Under the pieces are notes generated by a model. The model did no database searches and was not told the DNA's origin. It saw nothing but the letters and a program-made list of their open reading frames with translations. From positions 1 through 64,000 of the forward strand of contig SJRY01000165.1 of the NCBI GenBank assembly GCA_011319805.1: DNA of 64,000 nt, written 5' to 3'. The DNA is from Macrocybe gigantea (taxonomy: Eukaryota; Basidiomycota; Agaricomycetes; Agaricales; Callistosporiaceae). Positions 1-10,100 of this stretch are shown here, in pieces; position 1 is the stretch's first letter; every line of letters starts with the position of its first letter. The translations under genes were made by a program, and so were the position numbers.

Positions 1-376
1 AAGACAGTTCGAGCGATTGGATGAAAATCATGAACACAGAAATGTGATGAGAGGAGAATTCACAAGCAATCAGGCAAGATCAGAAATCCAAGCCGAGGAG
101 CAGGACAGGCCATGGAAGTCGACAAAGTACGAAGCAATAACTGCTTCAACTGCAATAAACCAGGACACCTCTCATGAAACTGCTGGAACCATGAAAAGGA
201 GCAGCAAATGTCACATGTTTCAATTGTGGCTTAAAGGGACACTATGCACGGAACTGCAAGAAGAAGAAGAAAGGAAAATCCTGGGTCAGAGAAGTGAAAG
301 AGAAGAAGGAGAGGACGAAGAGACAAGGATGAAGAAAGCTCTGATAAAGAGAGTTTTTGCCGAAGGGTCCGACTAA
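1..376 (+). pseudogene. gypsy gag, C-terminal remnant (frameshifted)
   Basis: This aligns at DNA level with the end of gag of the second element (56252-56631), where two CCHC zinc knuckles are encoded. Here small indels break the frame, so the knuckle cysteines are no longer read together; the long open stretch from 17 to 376 is largely a wrong-frame reading rich in charged residues. Gag would form the virus-like particle and bind the element RNA. The TAA at 374-376 corresponds to the gag stop of the second copy. Confidence 0.7.
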
Positions 377-384
377 GAGGTGCT

Positions 385-3300
385 AAATCGCGACCCATAC
401 AACTGAAACAGACTCGCTTCAATACCGGATGTAGATCATCCATACTCTGAAATACACCATTCCTGCCAAGCGATCTGAAGCACCAAGGAAACCATCCAAG
501 GGGACAAACCACCAAAGAGGAAAGAACTCGCAGTACCAGCAAGAATACGAACACAAAAAGGAATCACAACGATAACACAGAAGTCGATAGCGGAGCGGAT
601 AGGACCTGCATCAACACCGTGATAGTAGCAAAAACAGGACTGAAGACATGACGAATCAAGAAGATTCCCATCATAAATGTAGACGGATCACCCAACCACC
701 AGAAAACAGCAGACCGAGTAGCAGAGGTCCACATTGACATTAAAGGACACAAGGAGCACATGGAAGCCATCATACTCGACATCGGAAAAACCGACATGCT
801 ACTAGGACATGACTGGCTTGTCTACCACAACCCAACAATCAAATGGAGGACAGGAGAAGTTGTCTTTGACAGATGCCCTAAAACGTGCAAAATAAACCAC
901 CAGATGATTAAGATACAGAAGGTGGCTGAATCAGCGAAAACCACAGCCAGCGACAAGACAGGAACCCAGATACCCCCATATCTGATCAGATTCAAACACC
1001 TCTTCAAGGAGAAGAACTTTGATCGCTTACCAGACCACAAAGAATGGGACCATGAAATAAACTTAACGAAGGATGCACCCAAAACGATACCGAGCAAGGT
1101 TTATCCGATGACACAGAAAGAACTAGAGAAGCTAGATGCCTTCATCGAAGAAGGATTACGAACAGGAAAAATATGCCCATCGAAATCGCCTTATGCAGCA
1201 CCCTGCTTCTTTTGCAACAAGAAGGATGGAAGCAAATGACTCATCCAAGACTACCGAGAGATAAACAAATATATGGTCAAGGACAAGTTCCCACTACCAC
1301 GCATCAGTGAGCTCCTTGACGTATTACAAGGAGCAAAGTACTTTAGCAAGATCAATATTATCTGGGGATACAATAATGTGCGCATCCGGAAAGGGGATGA
1401 ATGGAAGGCAGCCTTCCTAACAGCAAGAGGACTCTTTGAACTGACAGTCATGTATTTTGGGCAGTGCAACGCACCAGGCACTTTTAGCCAAATGATGGCA
1501 AGCCTCTTCCAAGACCAAATACAAAGAAGAGTGTGCATAATCTATATGGATGACATCATAATCATCGGATGAACATGAGAGGAACTCCAAAAGAACACCA
1601 TAGAAGTCATGGAAATACTGAACAAGAATGACCTGTTCATCAAAGGACCGAAATGTGTCTGGGAATCATCAAAAGTCCCAGTACTAGGATACATCATAGG
1701 AGAAGGGAAGGTAGAAATGGAACCAGAAAAGATCACAGCCATACAATCCTGGCCAACCCCAAAGATGAAGAAAGAACTACAAAAGTTCTTGGGATTCACG
1801 AACTTTTACCGACGATTCATCAAGGGATATGCAAAGGTCACTAAACCCCTGACGGAGTTGACTGGAAACAAAGCATTCCAGTGGACAGACAAGCAACAGG
1901 ACGCTTTCAAAGAGCTGATCTGACATATAACCTCAGCACCCATTCTAGCACTACCACAAACAGAAGGAAAATTCCGAGTCGAAACGGACGCCTCAGGATA
2001 TGCCATTGGAGTGGTACTATCACAACAGCAGAAAGGACTATGGCATCTGATCGCATTCATTTCGAGATGCATGACCCCAGCGGAACAAAACTATGAAATC
2101 TACGACAAGGAACTTCTTGCGATAATGGTCGCACTAAAAACATGGAGACAATACCTCCTCGAAGCTCGAGAGAAGTTCAAAATATTGACGGATTACAAAA
2201 ACCTATCATACTTCCGGAAGCTACAGCGACTCAATTCGAGACAGATTGGCTGGTACCTGAAATTACAGGAATATAACTACGAACTATGACATGTACCAGG
2301 AAAGGCGAATGGAAAAGCAGATGTCCTGTCACGGATGGCAGGATATGAAGAAAACCTAGCAGAGCAAGACGACCACATTGTATACGTAGGAGGAAAAATC
2401 TATGTTCCTCCAGACAACAAACTGAAGGAAAACATGATGTTTGAACACCACGACACACCCATCAGAGGACACCCAGGGCAATACCGCATGCACGAGCTCA
2501 TAAGCCGCATCTATTGGTGGCCATCAATGCTAACGGACATCAAGAAGTATGTCAATGGATGCGAAACATGTCAGCGAAACAAAATCATCCGACAAAAGAA
2601 ACACACACCCCTGCACCCGCACGAAGTCCCACAGCAACCATGGGAAGATATCGGAGTAGATCTCATAGGACCGCTACCCAGCTCGAATGGCTTTAATGCC
2701 ATTGCCGCAGTCACAGACCGCCTGACCAAGATGATCCACCTAGTTCCCACAAAGACCGAACTCACAGCAGAAGGTCTCACACAACTATACCGAGACAACG
2801 TGTGGCAGCTTCATGGAATCCCACGAAAGATCATCAGTGACTGAGGACCCCAGTTCGCAGCGCGATTCATGACAGCACTTCTAAAATTACTCGGAACAAA
2901 GCAAAATCTATCAACGGCCTATCACCCACAGACAGATGGACAGGCGGAACGATCCCACCAAGAAACAGAAGCCTTCCTCAGAAGCTTCACAAACAACTTA
3001 CAGGACGATTGGGCAGAATGGATAGCAATCGCAGAGTACCAATACAATGACAAAGCACACCAGGGAACGAAGGAGACACCATTCTACCTCAACTATGGAA
3101 TGCACCCCTGGAAGGGAGAGCCACAGACGACAGAAGGGAATAACCCCGCAGCAAAAGACTTTGTCAAAAGAATGAACCAAATACGAAAGGAAGCAAATGC
3201 TGTGCTGCAATATGCACAAACACGAGCCAAAGACAATTACGATGCGAGACGAAAACCGGCCTGTGAATACAAGAAAGGGGATAGAGTATGGCTAGAGGCC

Positions 3301-3750
3301 ACCAATATCACAGTCAATCGACCATCAAAGAAGTTATCAGCACTCCGATACGGACCATTCAAGGTGGTTGAAAAGAAAGGAGCCTTGGCATATCGCCTGG
3401 AACTCCCAGCATCATGGCAGCTGATACACCCCATGTTCAATGAAACACTGCTCATGCCTTACAAAGGACCCCGTTTCAAGATACAAGAGTGACCATCACC
3501 ACCACCTCCTGAAATCATAAATGATGAAGAAGAGTACGAGATAGAAGAGATCCTAAAAAGGAAGAAACAAGGAAGGGGGATGCTATTCCTGGTCAAATGG
3601 AAAGGATACGGACACAAAGAGAACACATGGATCAAAGAGAAGGAACTGGGGAATGCGCAGCAAGCTCTAGACCACTTCCTAAAGAAGACTGCGAACCAGG
3701 ATAAAAGGATCATGACAAGAGGGAAGAAGACCAAAAATCGCACTTCATGA
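385..3750 (+). pseudogene. gypsy pol polyprotein (PR-RT-RH-IN-chromodomain) with eight TGA stops
   Basis: One continuous frame encodes an aspartic protease (DSGAD at about 586), reverse transcriptase (YMDD at about 1545), RNase H (TDASGYAIG at about 1984), the integrase zinc-binding HHCC region (2449-2580), the integrase core with the D-D-E residues (D near 2658, ISD near 2836, E near 2947) and a C-terminal chromodomain (about 3530-3690, FLVKWKGYGHKENTW). The frame is broken at 649, 1237, 1570, 1576, 1921, 2287, 2842 and 3490, each time by TGA and never by TAA or TAG. Several stand where the second copy or the family has Arg (CGA) or Gln (CAA). The chromodomain would guide integration to modified histones. 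Not expected to make functional protein. Confidence 0.92.
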
Positions 3751-4145
3751 CCACCAACGCCCCTATCAGCATCGACAGCAGCAAGGGCAGCCACACACCT
3801 ACCCCCAACCGCCCAAGCGACCTCGAGAATCTGGCAAGGATTCTCAATGCTAGCGACTACATGGACCCCCTCGCCATCACACTTGGCATGTATATGCGCT
3901 ATGTTATGACCGTCCGCACGCACCTCTGGACCGGGCGAACCCCTGATGGGACCGGCCCCACTGCAGCTGAACATATTGTGCTTCGCGAGGTGATGGAAAT
4001 GCTTCGCACAGAAAACCGGCGACTTAAACTCCTCACCACCACACTCCATCACATCCACGCCTATAATGAAGAGCTCATTCATACATGGGCCCTGCGTGCT
4101 GCGACCGCCTGGGAGACCAATACTGGGTGGGGACAGCTGGACTAA
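3747..4145 (+). CDS. Small accessory reading frame downstream of pol (132 aa)
   Basis: A 132-residue frame whose ATG overlaps the pol stop as ATGA (3747-3750). It starts MTTNAPISIDSS and ends GWGQLD, with a Leu/Glu-rich segment in the second half (around VLREVMEMLRTENRRL) that could form a coiled coil. I do not recognise a family. A diverged homologue with the same ATGA overlap exists at 24136-24897 and a third copy begins at 60252, so it is a real component of this gypsy lineage and not chance. It remains open although pol upstream has eight stops. The overlap suggests translation by termination-reinitiation after pol; this is inference. Confidence 0.7.
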   Translation: MTTNAPISIDSSKGSHTPTPNRPSDLENLARILNASDYMDPLAITLGMYMRYVMTVRTHLWTGRTPDGTGPTAAEHIVLREVMEMLRTENRRLKLLTTTLHHIHAYNEELIHTWALRAATAWETNTGWGQLD

Positions 4146-4171
4146 GGTTTTTCGTGAGGACGCGAATCTAC

Positions 4172-4182
4172 AGAGAGGGTGA
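4172..4182 (+). other. Polypurine tract of gypsy copy 1
   Basis: A purine-rich run directly before the LTR (agagagggtga), the expected primer for plus-strand DNA synthesis. The related older element has the same run directly before its LTR at about 24926-24938. Confidence 0.7.
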
Positions 4183-4502
4183 TGTTACATACGTCGCCCA
4201 AAGGACCATTCATTTTCTTATCTTATCTTTCCCACATCCCTTATCTTCCCCGTCATGCTGCGCAGCATGCAGCCATCGAGTCATCCCACTTCCCTAGTCA
4301 TCCTGAGTCATCTCCTTCCAGTCTTACTCATCTGCAGTCCACAGCATTGTGCAGCCCATGGTCCATGCTCGAGTACTGTAATGTATATAAGGACTCCCAG
4401 ATGTACCAGTAGTGCTAGGTTTAATATTCCTTTTGCCATCATCTCAAGACCACTCTCGCACTTAGTCTGCCCGAGTCCTTCTGAGATTCGTCTAGCCTAA
4501 CA
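4183..4502 (+). repeat. 3' LTR of gypsy copy 1 (family 1, 320 bp)
   Basis: It begins TGTTA and ends TAACA, 320 bp, and is near-identical to six other copies in the window (24386, 25158, 46677, 54611, 60857 and the shortened one at 62159). It carries a TATATAAG box and the downstream AGGCTTAATAT-type motif (here with TAGGTTTAATATT, a C-to-T change). Confidence 0.95.
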
Positions 4503-5266
4503 ATTTCGCCCTGCTGCTTTGAGACTTATCCTAGCCATGGCTGGTATTGAGGACATGGAACTTCGTTCTGTGGATGTTACCTCTGCCTTTCCTAATGGTG
4601 ATTTGGAGGAGGAGATTTATATGGTTCAACCAGAGGGGTTTCACCAAGGTGGTCCAAACCAAGTCTGCAAACTCTACAAATTGCTTTATGATCTTAAACA
4701 GTCTGCCAGACAGTGGAACAAGAAGCTACACTCTGTCTTATTATCTATGGGATTCAAACGACTTGAATCTGACTGCTCTATCTACCTCTATGTCAAGGGG
4801 GAGGTAAAGGTCATTGTTCCGATTTACATTGATGATATCACACTGGCTTCAAAGAACACTGCTGCTATTGACAAAGTGGTTGCAGAGCTGTCTAGACAGT
4901 TCAAGATCAGAGACTTGGGACCAAGCACTTTCTTATTGGGTGTGGAGATTATTAGGGACAGGCAGAAGCGGACCATTGCACTTTTCCAGAAGCAGTACAT
5001 CTTAAACACATTGGAGTGCTATGGGATGGTGGATTGCAAGCCTGTCAAGACACCTATGATGACAGGTCTTAACCTTTCCAAGGCAATGGCACCTCAAACT
5101 CCAGAGGAAGCAGACTTTATGCAGAACATTCCATACCTCAGTGCTGTTGGATCACTCCAGTACTTAGCTACCATGACTAGACCGGACATAGCAGCTGCTG
5201 TATCATGTCTGGGACGCTTCAACTCGAATCCTGGTCCACAGCATTGGAATGCAGTCAAGCATTTGC
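4503..5266 (+). pseudogene. copia-1 reverse transcriptase fragment
   Basis: It encodes the conserved copia RT core: LRLILAMAG, VDVTSAFPNGDLEEEIYM, QPEGF, LYDLKQSARQWN, the catalytic YIDD (about 4827) and GSLQYLATMTRPDIA near the end. About 254 codons stay open without a stop. It normally copies the element RNA into DNA within particles. The 5' end is truncated by a gypsy element and the 3' end is interrupted by KDZ-1 at the target duplication GCATTTGC. Codon usage is less CpG-decayed than in gypsy copy 1. Confidence 0.92.
5259..5266. repeat. Target site duplication of KDZ-1, left copy
   Basis: GCATTTGC, repeated exactly at 12884-12891. Confidence 0.95.
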
Positions 5267-5289
5267 GAGCCCATCACACTCCCCCCCCT

Positions 5290-5750
5290 GTTCTCCTAAA
5301 CTCCAGGAGGAATTTAGCAGGAATTTACAAGGATGCCAGGAGGAGTCTGTAAGTACTGAAGAAGGACTTTTCAGCCAATTCTTTGATTTTGAGAGAGCCT
5401 GCCAAGTCCTTACACAGTCCTGGGAAAGTCCTTCTAAAGTTCAGGTTTAGAAGGAATTCTACAGGAAGTTTGGAGGGATTGTCACTGACAATCCTCCTGG
5501 AGTCCTTATAGAGTTTAGAAGCCAAGCCCAGTTCTCCTGGAGTTTAGAAGGATTCCAGTAGGATTCCTAATAATTATATTAAAAGAAGATAAGAAGTGAT
5601 AGAGTTTAGAAGGACTCCAGCAGAATTGCTAATAATCATATTGACAGAAGGTAACAAAGGATAATAGTAAAGGTGAATCAAAGTCCAGAAGGAGTCTAGA
5701 ATGACGAAGTTCCACCTGGAGTTTAGAAGGAATGCAGACAAACAGCAGAA
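5290..5750. repeat. KDZ-1 left subterminal repeat array
   Basis: Degenerate short repeats of the type GTTTAGAAGGA with ACTCC variants recur about every 15-60 bases (for example near 5445, 5514, 5540, 5595 and 5722). The right array carries the same motif mainly in reverse complement. Such arrays in DNA transposons usually bind the transposase; here that is inference. Confidence 0.8.
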
Positions 5751-5760
5751 AATCAAGTTT

Positions 5761-5847
5761 AAAAAATGGGCATGAAAGGGGATTGAACTCGGGACTAGGG
5801 GAATTGAACGGCAGAGTGAGGGCTTAACCACTGGACCAGGAGGGCTT
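5761..5847 (-). ncRNA. tRNA-like pol III-type module in KDZ-1
   Basis: On the minus strand there is an A-box-like TGGTCCAGTGGTTAAG (5823-5838), a B-box-like GAGTTCAATCC (5780-5790), about 48 nt apart as in tRNA genes, and a run of six T (5761-5766), a typical pol III terminator. The flanks CATGCAAG and CTTTCATG can pair as an acceptor-like stem with one mismatch. The cloverleaf is imperfect, so a working tRNA is unlikely; a tRNA-derived or SINE-like RNA is possible. An alignable module sits in the same place and orientation in KDZ-2. No expression evidence is available. Confidence 0.5.
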
Positions 5848-6099
5848 GCATGGAAACAAATGGTTTCAATTGACATACCGGTGGGGTCATGTGCGGTCAC
5901 ATGACCTTGTTGATCAGTCTCACGCTCGCATTCCGCTTTCTCATCATCGCTCCCACCCCTTCCTCCACCTCCTTCCCCATCACCACATCAAGCACCCAGA
6001 CGACGAGGAACCACCACGACGCAGCGCCGCCCAACGGCAAGCCGGACACGGGGGAAGGAGGAGAATGGGCGACAGAGGCGCGTTGACGCCTCTGTCGCA

Positions 6100-6925
6100 G
6101 AGGTAAGCTTTTTTTTTCTTTTTTTTCTCGTTCCTGTGCGTTTGACCGCCCACCAGGTGCACGGCGCAACGCCACCGCCGAACGGCAGCCGTACAGCGCC
6201 GCCCAGGGCCCGCCTCCCTCACCGGCGCCCAACGCCGTCTAACGCGCCCACGCCCACGCCCTCCTCCCGCCCTCAGGCGCAAACGCCAAACGGCAGCCAA
6301 CCGCAGGCGTGAGCGCTGCCCACGGCCCACGGCCCACCCCCGGATCGACACCGCCATCTGCGCCCAACGGCAATGGCCGTCAACGCCGCCCACCGCCCAC
6401 CGCTCCCTCCCACCACTCCCGCCCACCCTCCACCGCCCAACGGCAATGGCCGTCAACGCCGCCCAGGGCCCACCGCTCCCGCCCACCCTCCACCGCCCAA
6501 CGGCAACCGTCAGCGGCGCCCACGGCCCCCCGCTTGGCCCCAAACACCCGCGCCCGCCCTCCTCCGCCCAACTGCAGCCCACGGCCCACCGCCCGCCCTC
6601 TGCCCCCAACCGCAGCTGTCAGCGCCGCCCAACGGCCGCAAACGGCGCCCTCAGTGCCACCGCCCGCCCTCCTCCGACCAACGGCAGCCCACGGCCCCCC
6701 GCCCGCCCTCTGCGCCCAACCACAGCCGTCACCGCCGCCCAATGGCCGCAAACGGCGCGCCCTCAGCGCCACCCACCGCCTCCCGCCCGCCCTCTCCCCT
6801 CCGCCACTCCACGGCAGCCGTCGGCACCCAGCAGGACCCCACCCCACCCTCCACGCCGACTCCCCCGCCCTCGTCGCCCTTCAGTGCCCGTCTACGGCTC
6901 ATCTCGCCCGTTTTTTTTTTCATTT
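6100..6925. repeat. GC-rich irregular tandem repeat block in KDZ-1
   Basis: Units such as CGCCCAACGGCAATGGCCGT and CACCGCTCCCGCCCACCCTC recur at irregular spacing (about 60-73 bp in the clearest part, 6361-6500). C-rich on the plus strand and very different in composition from the AT-rich remainder of the element. Several long open frames across it in different phases are side effects of the repeats (Pro/Ala/Arg-rich) and are not annotated as genes. Confidence 0.85.
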
Positions 6926-7179
6926 TGTTTCTTTTCATTTTTCATTTAATTTTTCAATAAAGTATGTGTTTCTATATATATAATCTAAGGCTGTAGCACC
7001 CGAAGTTCAGGTGGTACAGCTGCCATCCATCTCGGACTGCAGCTCTTGCTGCAATTCGAGCAATGGCAGCTGGAGTCCCCCCCGAACTGTGGTCATGTGA
7101 CCCAGTCGTGTGAGTTTGCCACGAAGTCAACCCTTTGCCCTGGTTGACTTCGAGCAAACCACCACCTCTCTGCATTACA

Positions 7180-10100
7180 ATGGCCCCCAAGACCTCCAAG
7201 ACTGCTTCATCTGCTACAGCACCTGTCTCTGCTGGCACCAGGTCAGCCTCTGCTGCCACCAAGTCCTCTGAAGCTGGCCCAGTCACCAGATCTGCCTCAG
7301 CCATGGCAAAACCTGTATCCACAGCCAAACCCAAGTCCAGGCAAGGCAAGGCTGGCAGGTAAGTCTTTGATCTGCTCAGATTAGATGGATCTCTCAAGAT
7401 CTTCTCTGATCTTCCAGTAAAAAGACCTCAGCTCAGCGAATCCATGAGGATGCCTTGGCTGATGCAGCTGGGCAGCCTCAGCTGACTCGGTATGTGTCTT
7501 GTCATCATATATTTATTCTTTATTGATCCTATTTCATATCTAGAACTGAACGAATCCTCGAAGACAGTGGAATTTCCATAGCGCCTCCACGCAGGCGTGT
7601 CGTCTCAGCTGCCAGGAAGAAAAGTGTGGGTGACAAGGCCAATGAGAAGACTGATCAAGGTAGTGAGGATGAGGAGGGTTACGGAGAAAAACAATCCAAT
7701 GGAAGTGAAGGTAAGATTGTTTCGATTTATTTTTTTGGGCAATTTTCACATAAAAATTTGAAATAATTTTAGATGAAGATGACATCGATGAGAGCAAGGA
7801 GGAGCGAAAGGAGAAGGCGAAAGGCAAAGGGAAACCGAAAGGGGTGAAAAAGCCAGTGGACGATGGTGTGTTTTTTTGTTATTTTATTTTATTTTTTTAA
7901 TTTTTTATTCTTAAAAATATTGGAAAATTTTATTTCTTGTTTAGATTCTGATGAAGATACTGAGGACAATGATGAAGTAGCCGAAGACAAAACCCAGGGT
8001 GAGCTTGGTTTATTTTTTCGTAATTTTTATAGGTTTTTCTGAATTGATTTGGTCAATTTTCTCAGATGACGAGTTAGGCCCTGATGAGGATGATGACATG
8101 ATGGGTAAGGACGTAGATGCAGAGGAGGAGCAAGGGGAGGAAGAGGACAAGGCAGTCGTGGATGCAAATAACTCCGTGGCTGTCAATCAGGGCAAGTTTT
8201 TATTCTGATTTTGCAAATTTTCATCTAAAAATTTTTAGATGCCAATATGGCTGTCGACACCACTGATACACCTACCAAAGGTGCCTTTGAGTCTACCCCA
8301 CGTGGTAAAGATACCAAACGAAAGGGTCAGGCACGCAGCAACTCTGATTCAAGCGAAAGCGAAATTCGGGTGGCTAAGTCCTCACGTCGTTCAACATCTC
8401 ATAGCACTGCTACATCTTCCAACCATCAAGATGATCGATCTCTGTCTCCGGTAGAGCCCCAAGGCTCTTCTCGTGCCCAAGGTGGTCTATTCCGAGGCAG
8501 GGCTGTTGGAATTGCACCCAACGTTGCTGATCTTAGTACGTTATTTGAGTTATTCTAATAAATGAGATATCAACAAGTTATTTCAGACCGCTTGACTCTC
8601 GCCTCTGACTCTGGTCAATCTGCGAAGGGTCAGGTTCTTGTCTATCCCTCTCGTGACAAGTCCGCCGAGCCATTTGCTATGAAGGCCCCATTTGAACCTG
8701 ATCTCGGTGTTGTCTTGCAAAACCTGAGTGGTCGTTATTCTCCGATTTCAAGTATATCTCTTGTTATTTTGGACATAACCATATTCTCATCAAATCCACT
8801 GTATTACAGGGCCCAACAGTCGTATTTTTGTCAAGGAAGAAGAATACTGGTCACTCAAGGGTCGTTTGGATCAAATCATAGGAGAAAATGAAGAAGCCGC
8901 ATGGATTGCCCGTAACAATGTTATGACTTTATCAATCTGCATCGTAATTTTTCTTTTTTATGTTTAATACAAGTTAATAATTGAAATTCTTGCATAGGAA
9001 TCTGATGCTAGTGGCTTGGCCACTGATAACACCACTGGTTCTATGTCTGCTACATCAGGAAGTGTCTATCGCCATCTCAAGGCTGGATCTGTGGAAGAGC
9101 GGATCGCACATATGCTCCAGATTCCTCCAGGTTTGACAGACCGTAGCAAGCAAGATCTGCGCTTTTCTTTTGAGAAATATTTAGCTATTCAAAATGCCAT
9201 GCAAGGTGTGAAGAATTTGGCAAAGATCGGAAAATGGACGGACAAGGTATGTTGCTTATATTTTTTTTATTTTATGTGAATTCAATTATATTCTAGATTC
9301 CTGACGATCTCGTTATTATCAATATCTTTGCGTCAAAGTCATCATATTACACTTACTACCGGAAGCACTTTCCTGAGGCCATGGACCATGAAGACATTCT
9401 TGGCTGGTTGAAAGGTGAAGAAGGGATAACAGATGGCAGCATTTTTGGTCCAGGCATACGTCCCTCTTTGATGCTTTGCGAAAGGTCTTGGATGAGCGAA
9501 AAAAGAGTGCTCAAAAAGAAGAGGCAAAGAGGGCCAAATCTCATAAGAAAAGCGTTCTACTGCTGCCTCGTAAGTCAATGTAACCAATGTATACCTGGGA
9601 TTTGATTGCCATATTTTGTGTCTGCATTTTTTTTTGATTTTTTTTGAAACATTCAGATGGATTATCTCTTTTATATTCTGGTTATTGGCAACTCTGGGAT
9701 CTCTATTGCCATCACAAGCAGGCTTTGCATATCTGGCTATTATGGTTTTGCTCTGGCTAGGCATTTTGCCAGGTGTGGAAGCCAGCTCAGGACTGCCAAA
9801 TCAAGCATTTCCAAATGTTCGCTTCAGTGTCTTTGCGGAATTTATTGAGCAGCAATTCAGCTCAAGAGTATCATTGGCAACTGTTTTAACAGTTCTTTTT
9901 GCCATGACATATAATACGGATTTATTAAATCTGCACCTGAAACAACAAGCACAAGCTCGGACAGCTACAGGTTGGATGACAGCTCTGTCTCGAGCTTTAA
10001 AAGACAAACTTCAGGATGATTATGCCTGTCTATTCCAGAAGAAGGAAACAATATCCAATTTGGATGATGAAAAGACATCAAGTATATTAGCTGCAAAGCT

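Larger units (their letters stand above)
1..4502 (+). mobile_element. Ty3/gypsy chromodomain retrotransposon, copy 1 (5' end outside window)
   Basis: A Ty3/gypsy element seen from late gag to its 3' LTR. Order: gag remnant, protease, reverse transcriptase, RNase H, integrase, chromodomain, a small extra reading frame, polypurine tract and LTR. It is closely similar to the element at 54611-61176, but lacks about 250 bp between RNase H and integrase (junction near 2370). It ends at 4502 and is followed directly by copia reverse transcriptase sequence, so it was inserted into a copia element; the five bases after the LTR are ATTTC, and the matching 5' target copy lies outside the window. Pol is a single frame interrupted only by TGA codons, so the copy is dead. 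Confidence 0.93.

Noticed and set aside
649..3492. TGA read as a sense codon (alternative genetic code or selenocysteine)
   Set aside because: The expected residue at these sites is Arg, the sister copies have CGA or CAA there, and intact genes in the window (the mariner transposase) use TGA-free frames; CpG decay explains all cases.
4505..4560. Continuity of copia-1 (4503 on) with copia-2 (61177-64000) as one split element
   Set aside because: The two carry different pol segments that do not overlap, lie about 60 kb apart in the wrong order, and there is no shared border; treated as separate elements.
9616..9656. KDZ-1 transposase starting at the Met at 9616
   Set aside because: 9573-9656 looks like an intron (GTAAGT to CAG); KDZ-2 shows that the protein continues upstream through many small exons to 7180.
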